This document shows positions 59,354-64,000 of a stretch of DNA of 64,000 bases, in pieces. The notes under the pieces were generated by a model. The model had not been told where the DNA came from and searched no databases. It worked only from the letters and a program-made list of their open reading frames with translations. Origin of the DNA: Pseudomonadota bacterium (GTDB lineage Bacteria > Pseudomonadota > Alphaproteobacteria > Azospirillales > Azospirillaceae); assembly GCA_023423695.1 (NCBI GenBank), contig JAFAFA010000032.1, forward strand, positions 1-64,000. Direction: 5' to 3'. Numbering within the stretch: the stretch's first letter is position 1; each line of letters starts with the position of its first letter. A program made the position numbers and the translations under genes.

Positions 59354-60245
59354 GGCGGCGTTCCTCGACGTGGAGTGGCTGAGCGAGACCATCGGCGGCG
59401 GCATCGCCCGCGGTTCCGAATGGCTGGTGACGACGATCCTAGACCATGGCCAGCCCGCGCTGGACGCCATCGCCGGGGTGGTCGACGGGCTGGGCGGGGC
59501 GCTGGATGGGATGCTGCTGGGGGTGCCGCCCTGGCTGCTGGCGCTGGTGCTGGCGGCAATCGCGCTGTGGCGGGTCGGGCGCGGCTTCGCCCTGTTCACG
59601 CTGCTGGCGTTCGGCGGCATTTTCGTGATGGGCTTGTGGGAGCCGACAATCTCGACCCTCGGCCTCGTGCTCGCCTCCACCGCGCTCAGCCTGATCGGCG
59701 GCGTGCCGCTCGGCATCTGGATGGCGCGCAGCAAGGTCGCCGACGGGGTGGGCAAGACCCTGCTCGACCTGATGCAGACGATGCCGGCCTTCGTCTATCT
59801 GATCCCGGCGGTGATGTTCTTCGGGCTGGGACGGGTGCCGGGCATCATCGCCACGGTGGTGTTCGCCATGCCGCCGGCGGTGCGGCTGACCGCGCTCGGC
59901 ATCCGGCAGGTGCCGGCGGAGCTGGTGGAGGCCGGCCGCGCCTTCGGCTGCCGCGGCCACCAGCTGCTGTTCAAGGTCCAGCTGCCCAATGCCCTGCCGT
60001 CGATCATGGCCGGCGTCAACCAGACCATGATGATGGCGCTGTCGATGATCGTCGTCGCCTCGATGATCGGCGCCGGCGGCCTGGGCAACGTGGTGCTCCA
60101 GGGCATCCAGCGCCTCGACATCGGGCTCGGCGTGCAGAGCGGGCTGAGCGTGGTGCTGCTCGCCGTCGTGCTGGACCGCATCACCCAGAGTTTCGGCCGC
60201 CCGGCAGCGGCCGTATCCCATAAACGGGGCTGGTGGCGGCGGTGA
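59346..60245 (+). CDS. Choline/glycine betaine ABC transporter permease (ProW/ChoW type)
   Basis: 299-aa permease. It has a hydrophilic N-terminus, then about six helices, with the ABC coupling loop EAGRAFGCRGHQLLFKVQLPNALPSIMAGVNQTMMMALSMIVVA cut here only by description. TMPAFVYLIPAVMFFGLGRVPG and VVASMIGAGGLGNVVLQGIQRLD-type segments place it with ProW/ChoW. It is translationally coupled to the ATPase. The binding-protein gene is not next in line but lies beyond a divergent regulator. Confidence 0.92.
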   Translation: MAEAAFLDVEWLSETIGGGIARGSEWLVTTILDHGQPALDAIAGVVDGLGGALDGMLLGVPPWLLALVLAAIALWRVGRGFALFTLLAFGGIFVMGLWEPTISTLGLVLASTALSLIGGVPLGIWMARSKVADGVGKTLLDLMQTMPAFVYLIPAVMFFGLGRVPGIIATVVFAMPPAVRLTALGIRQVPAELVEAGRAFGCRGHQLLFKVQLPNALPSIMAGVNQTMMMALSMIVVASMIGAGGLGNVVLQGIQRLDIGLGVQSGLSVVLLAVVLDRITQSFGRPAAAVSHKRGWWRR

Positions 60246-60247
60246 GG

Positions 60248-60823
60248 TCAGGCGTTCAGTTCGGAATCGAGGTAGCCCAGCGCCACCGCCCGCGCGGCGC
60301 TGCCGTCGATGGCGCCGGTCAGGGCGAAGCGCAGCCACAGCCCGTCGATCATAGCCGCCAGCCCGACCGCCACCCGCTCCGCCCGTTCCGCCGGCAGCAG
60401 GGGGCGCAGGGCGTGCAGCAGGTTGGAATGCAGGCGGCGGGCGTTGATCCGTTGCAGCCGCGCCAGCGCCGGGTTGTGCGGCGCCTGCGCCCAGAAGCCC
60501 AGCCATGCGGCGACCACCCGAGGGTCGAACTGGTCGGGGGCGAAGTTGCAGTCGACGATCGCCTCCAGCCGCGCCCGCGGGGAATCGGCGGTCGCCAGCC
60601 GCTGGGTCGCGTCGTCGCGCAGCTGTTGCAGCATGCTGCGCATGGTGGCGGCCAGCAGCTCGTCCTTGCCGCCGAAATAGTGATGAATTATGCCGGGCGA
60701 CACGCCGGCCCCGCGGCTGATCGTCTGGACCGTAGTGTCGACCAGTCCATGCTCGCCCATCGAGGTGATGGTCGCGTCGATCAACTGACGGCGGCGGATC
60801 GGTTCCATTCCGACTTTGGGCAT
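60248..60823 (-). CDS. betI: BetI-type TetR repressor
   Basis: 191-aa TetR-family regulator. MPKVGMEPIRRRQLIDATI and the helix-turn-helix TVQTISRGAGVSPGIIHHYFGGKDELL match BetI closely, and WLGFWAQAPHNPALARLQRINARRL is the typical ligand-domain segment. BetI represses betaine-synthesis and choline-uptake genes and is relieved by choline. It is divergent from the choline-binding-protein gene and convergent with the permease gene. ATG 60823 gives the standard N-terminus. Confidence 0.92.
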   Translation of the reverse strand: MPKVGMEPIRRRQLIDATITSMGEHGLVDTTVQTISRGAGVSPGIIHHYFGGKDELLAATMRSMLQQLRDDATQRLATADSPRARLEAIVDCNFAPDQFDPRVVAAWLGFWAQAPHNPALARLQRINARRLHSNLLHALRPLLPAERAERVAVGLAAMIDGLWLRFALTGAIDGSAARAVALGYLDSELNA

Positions 60824-60975
60824 GGGGCGAGCGGTCTCCTGTCCATCTCCGCCACGGCCGGCCGCAACCGGGACCTTGGCTTGCGCCGCAACAAATGCGC
60901 CATTTTCGCCGCCCCGTCGATGACGAAAACGGCAGACCGGACGAACCGGAACCACAAGAAAGAGGAGTTGAGCAC

Positions 60976-61950
60976 ATGAGCGGATGGATGGCTGTGGCCA
61001 AGGGGATCGCCGGGGTCGGCGTTGCGGCGGCTGTGGTGCTGGGGGCCGGCGGGGCGTCGGCCGCCGATCCGGCGTCCTGCAAGGCGGTGCGCTTCGGCGA
61101 TGTCGGCTGGACCGACATCGCGGCGACGACCGCGCTCGCCTCCGTCACGCTGGACGCGCTGGGCTACAAGCCGACCACCACCATGTCGTCGGTGCCGCTG
61201 GTCTATACCGGGCTGAAGACCAAGTCGCTGGACGTCTTCCTCGGCAACTGGATGCCGACGATGGAGCCGTTCCTGAAGCCGGTGCTGGAGGACGGCTCCG
61301 TCGAGGTGACGCGCGTCAACCTGGAAGGCGCCAAATACACGCTCGCCGTCCCGAAATACGCCGCCGAGGCCGGGCTGAAGTCCTTCGCCGACATCGCCAA
61401 GTTCAAGGACAAGCTGGGCGGCAAGATCTACGGCATCGAGGCCGGCAACGACGGTAACCTGATCATCGACAAGATGCTGAAGGCCGACGCCTTCGGCCTG
61501 AAGGACTTCAAGCTGGTGGAGTCCAGCGAGGCCGGCATGCTGGCCGAAGTGAAGCGGGCCGCCCGCAACAAGGGCTGGGTCGTGTTCCTGGGCTGGGAGC
61601 CGCATCCCATGAACAAGAGCTTCGAGCTGGCCTATCTGGAGGGTGGTGACGACTGGTTCGGTCCCAACCTGGGCGGCGCCACCGTCGCCACCAATGTCCG
61701 CAAGGGCTACGCCGCCGAATGCCCGAATGTCGGCAAGCTGCTGTCGAACCTGTCCTTCACCCTGGACATGGAGAACGCGGTGATGGACGACATCATGAAC
61801 GGCAACAAGAAGCCGGATGCCGCCGCGAAGGCCTGGCTGAAGAAAAATCCCGATGTGCTGAAGGGCTGGCTGAACGGCGTCACCACCATCGACGGCAAGG
61901 ACGGTCTGGCGGCCGTGCAGGCGAAGCTGGGCGTGGCTGCGAAGTCGTGA
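60976..61950 (+). CDS. choX: Choline ABC transporter substrate-binding protein (ChoX/ProX type)
   Basis: 324-aa periplasmic binding protein with a signal peptide ending GAGGASA. The mature start ADPASCKAVRFGDVGWTDI is followed by DVFLGNWMPTMEPFLKPV and GIEAGNDGNLIIDKML, segments I associate with ChoX-type choline-binding proteins. Aromatic residues in these segments (Trp of GWTD and NWMP) would box the quaternary amine. AGGAG precedes ATG 60976. It completes the transporter encoded at 58163-60245 although betI is interposed on the other strand. Confidence 0.9.
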   Translation: MSGWMAVAKGIAGVGVAAAVVLGAGGASAADPASCKAVRFGDVGWTDIAATTALASVTLDALGYKPTTTMSSVPLVYTGLKTKSLDVFLGNWMPTMEPFLKPVLEDGSVEVTRVNLEGAKYTLAVPKYAAEAGLKSFADIAKFKDKLGGKIYGIEAGNDGNLIIDKMLKADAFGLKDFKLVESSEAGMLAEVKRAARNKGWVVFLGWEPHPMNKSFELAYLEGGDDWFGPNLGGATVATNVRKGYAAECPNVGKLLSNLSFTLDMENAVMDDIMNGNKKPDAAAKAWLKKNPDVLKGWLNGVTTIDGKDGLAAVQAKLGVAAKS

Positions 61951-62040
61951 TCTGATCCCGGGGGCGTCCGGGCCATTGCTTGGCTGTGATGCGGTCGCCA
62001 TATCCGTGGGCACTCTCCTTCGTGCCCGCCCGGAGCCCCC

Positions 62041-63708
62041 ATGTTTTTCGGCCCGCTTCCCCTGCCCGATGCAGAGGGCGCCATCCTCGCCCATTCGCTC
62101 CGCCTGGGAGCGCTGGCCTTCAAGAAGGGCCGGCGTCTGTCGGCCGCGGATGTGGCGGCCTTGCGTGAGGCGGGCGTCGGCGAGGTGATCGCCGCCAAGC
62201 TGTCGGATGCCGACATCGGGGAGGACGCCGCCGCCACCCGCATCGCCGCCGCGGTGGCGGGCGGTGGCGTGCAGATCGCCGCCGCCTTCACAGGCCGTGT
62301 CAATCTGTTCGCCGCGGCGCGCGGCCTGCTTCGCCTCGACCCGGCGCGCGTCGACGCGATCAATACGATCGACGAGAGCGTCACCATCGCCACCCTGCCG
62401 GATTACGCTCCGGTCGAGCCGGGCCAAATGCTGGCGACCGTCAAGATCATCCCCTTCGCCGCCCCCGCCGCCGCTGTGGAGCAGGCGGAACGTCTGGCGG
62501 CCGATGGTGCGCCGCCGCTGGCCGTCCTCCCCTACCGCCCGCTGTCGGTGGCGCTGATCCAGACCCGGCTGCCGGGGATGAAGGAGAGCGTTCTCGACAA
62601 GACCGTAACGGTGACGCGGGAACGGGTGGAGGCTCTCGGCGGCACGCTGGTCCATGAGGCGCGCTGCGCCCATGACGAGGGTGCGCTGGCGGACCTGATC
62701 GCCGCGATGCCGGCCGCCGACCTGCTGCTGATCGCCGGCGCATCCGCCATCACCGACCGGCGCGACGTGCTGCCCGCCGCCATCGAGCGGGCCGGCGGGG
62801 TGGTGGAGCATTTCGGCATGCCGGTGGACCCCGGCAACCTGCTGCTGTTGGCCCGGCGCGGTGACAAGCCGGTGCTGGGCCTGCCGGGCTGCGCGCGGTC
62901 GCCCAAGCTGAACGGTTTCGACTGGGTGTTGCAGCGCATCGCGGCAGGCGTGCCGCCGGGCCGGGCGGAGGTGATGCGGATGGGTGTCGGCGGGCTGCTG
63001 GCGGAGATTCCGACGCGGCCCCTGCCGCGCGCCGGCTTGGCCGCGGAGACACCGCGGGCGCCGCGCGTCACCGCGCTGGTGCTCGCCGCCGGACGTTCCA
63101 GCCGCATGGGGCCGACCAACAAGCTGCTGGCGGAGGTGAACGGCGCACCGCTGGTCGCCCGCGCGGTTGAAGCGGCGCTGGCCTCCCAGGCCGCCAACGT
63201 CATCGTCGTCACCGGCCACCAGGGGGAAAGCGTGGCGCGGGCGCTGTCCGAACGCCCGGTGACCTTCGTCCACAACCCGGCCTTCGCCGAGGGGCTGAGC
63301 AGTTCGCTGCGCGCCGGACTGGCAGCGGTGCCGAGCGAATCCGATGCAGTGGTGGTGTGCCTGGGCGACATGCCGCGGGTGTCGTCCGCCGTGATCGACC
63401 GGTTGATCGCCGCCTACAGCCCGCTGGAAGGCCGCGCCATCTGTGTGCCGACCACCCATGGCAAGCAGGGAAACCCCGTGCTGTGGGACCGCGCCTTCTT
63501 CACCGAGATGGCGGCGCTGACCGGCGACGCCGGGGCGAAGCGGCTGATCGGCCAGCATGCCGACCGGCTGTGCGAGGTGCCGGTGGACGACGCCGGCGTC
63601 CTCTATGACGTCGATACCCCCGACCTGCTTGCCGGCTTCACCGCGACCGTCGGCAGCGAAGCGGTCAGCGCGCCAGATCCAGCCAGCGCCGGGTCATCGC
63701 GCGGGTGA
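62041..63708 (+). CDS. Fused molybdopterin-binding and MocA-like nucleotidyltransferase protein
   Basis: 555-aa fusion. The N-terminal about 330 residues are a MoeA/MogA-like molybdopterin-binding domain (GRRLSAADVAALREAGVGEV, TVTVTRERVEALGG, LLLIAGASAITDRRDVLPAAI, GNLLLLARRGDKPVLGLPGCARS). The C-terminal about 200 residues are a MobA/MocA-type nucleotidyltransferase (LVLAAGRSSRMGPTNKLL, CLGDMPRVSSAVIDRLI, GKQGNPVLWDR). Such fusions appear with xanthine dehydrogenase-family enzymes and probably prepare the cytidylated cofactor. ATG 62041 has GGAG. Its 3' end overlaps the next, opposite gene by 44 nt. Confidence 0.9.
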   Translation: MFFGPLPLPDAEGAILAHSLRLGALAFKKGRRLSAADVAALREAGVGEVIAAKLSDADIGEDAAATRIAAAVAGGGVQIAAAFTGRVNLFAAARGLLRLDPARVDAINTIDESVTIATLPDYAPVEPGQMLATVKIIPFAAPAAAVEQAERLAADGAPPLAVLPYRPLSVALIQTRLPGMKESVLDKTVTVTRERVEALGGTLVHEARCAHDEGALADLIAAMPAADLLLIAGASAITDRRDVLPAAIERAGGVVEHFGMPVDPGNLLLLARRGDKPVLGLPGCARSPKLNGFDWVLQRIAAGVPPGRAEVMRMGVGGLLAEIPTRPLPRAGLAAETPRAPRVTALVLAAGRSSRMGPTNKLLAEVNGAPLVARAVEAALASQAANVIVVTGHQGESVARALSERPVTFVHNPAFAEGLSSSLRAGLAAVPSESDAVVVCLGDMPRVSSAVIDRLIAAYSPLEGRAICVPTTHGKQGNPVLWDRAFFTEMAALTGDAGAKRLIGQHADRLCEVPVDDAGVLYDVDTPDLLAGFTATVGSEAVSAPDPASAGSSRG

Positions 63709-64000
63709 ACTGCTCCGCCACCGGCAGATGGGTGGCGATGGCATCCTCCAGCCCGTGCAGCATCTCCGCATTGCGCTCCCGCGCTTCCTCCCGGATGCGG
63801 GAGGCCCAGCCGCGCAGGATGTCGCCGGTCGCCTCCGGATGGAACTGGAAGGCGTAGGTGGCACGGCCGAGCCGGAAGGCCTGCCGGTCGCAGGCGGCGC
63901 TATAGGCCAGCGGCACCGCGCCTTCGGGAAACTCGAAGGTATCGTAATGCCACTGGGCGAGGTTCAGCTCCGGCCCGAAGCCGCCCAGCAGCGGATCGCC
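63665..64000 (-). CDS. Class I glutamine amidotransferase, C-terminal part (partial)
   Basis: 112 codons at the window edge, reading from outside on the minus strand. Visible are the LNLAQWHYDTFEFPEGAVPLA segment, the catalytic His-Glu motif in FQFHPEA and a helical C-terminus ending RRWLDLAR. This matches GMP-synthase-type glutamine amidotransferase homologues (the stand-alone GATase1_1 group). The nucleophilic Cys is beyond the window, so activity cannot be judged. Confidence 0.85.
   Translation of the reverse strand, partial: GDPLLGGFGPELNLAQWHYDTFEFPEGAVPLAYSAACDRQAFRLGRATYAFQFHPEATGDILRGWASRIREEARERNAEMLHGLEDAIATHLPVAEQFTRAMTRRWLDLAR

Noticed and set aside
60824..60975. Second BetI operator between betI and choX
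   Set aside because: Only a weak CCGG-centred repeat is visible; it does not match the site found at 57995.
60781..63558. 925-codon minus-strand frame opposite choX and the molybdopterin fusion gene
   Set aside because: Antisense of recognised genes with no domains of its own.

Overview
The window is a contiguous piece of a GC-rich alphaproteobacterial chromosome or chromid, most likely Azospirillum or a close Rhodospirillales relative. This is inferred from the codon bias, a dxs/tlyA neighbourhood, a choline ABC system with a BetI-type regulator, MsrPQ, bioMNY, PqiABC and an imelysin iron cluster. No alignment was run, so the genus is a judgement. I saw no rRNA, tRNA, CRISPR array, transposase or integrase. 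About 57 protein genes are supported, two of them cut by the window ends.

Layout. 1-2.5 kb: 3' end of dxs, a HisKA_2-type sensor kinase and tlyA. 2.8-8.0 kb: uppP, an AT-richer stretch with possible tiny ORFs and strong hairpins, an Nramp-fold transporter lacking the usual metal-binding motif, and nhaA. 8.1-14.5 kb: oxidative-stress block (68-aa protein, katG, divergent oxyR, small secreted protein, dienelactone hydrolase, msrQ-msrP). 15.4-24.5 kb: signalling block with an 1885-aa poly-HAMP hybrid kinase, a second hybrid kinase overlapping it, a small winged-helix-like protein and two DUF5985 membrane proteins. 24.5-27.5 kb: lipoprotein, purT and an RTX-type secreted protein. 27.8-33.6 kb: leftward biotin-uptake operon bioM-bioN-bioY-acyl-CoA ligase-thiolase-MFS. 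33.9-39.0 kb: Hint-domain protein, then an amino-acid ABC operon headed by a GntR/HutC regulator. 39.2-43.4 kb: pqiABC and an unknown gene. 43.5-46.6 kb: LysR regulator, frmA and fghA (formaldehyde detoxification). 46.7-53.3 kb: leftward imelysin / multicopper oxidase / di-heme cytochrome / imelysin / DUF1513 cluster behind two Fur-like boxes. 53.4-57.2 kb: PLP transsulfuration enzyme, AbrB-family membrane protein and a chemoreceptor. 57.7-62 kb: small disordered stress-type protein and the choline/betaine ABC genes with betI. 62-64 kb: MoeA-like/MocA-like fusion and the end of a class I glutamine amidotransferase.

How it works together. Several blocks are self-contained modules with their own regulatory DNA: katG/oxyR; HutC-type regulator plus ABC transporter with a TGTATGTACA site; Fur-like boxes before the imelysin operon; a BetI-like operator before the choline ABC genes; an EcfG-like promoter before the 67-aa protein. 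The least explained parts are the poly-HAMP signalling locus, the Nramp-like transporter that shares a near-identical palindrome with a 39-codon ORF 1.4 kb away, and the biotin operon whose thiolase lacks the second catalytic cysteine.
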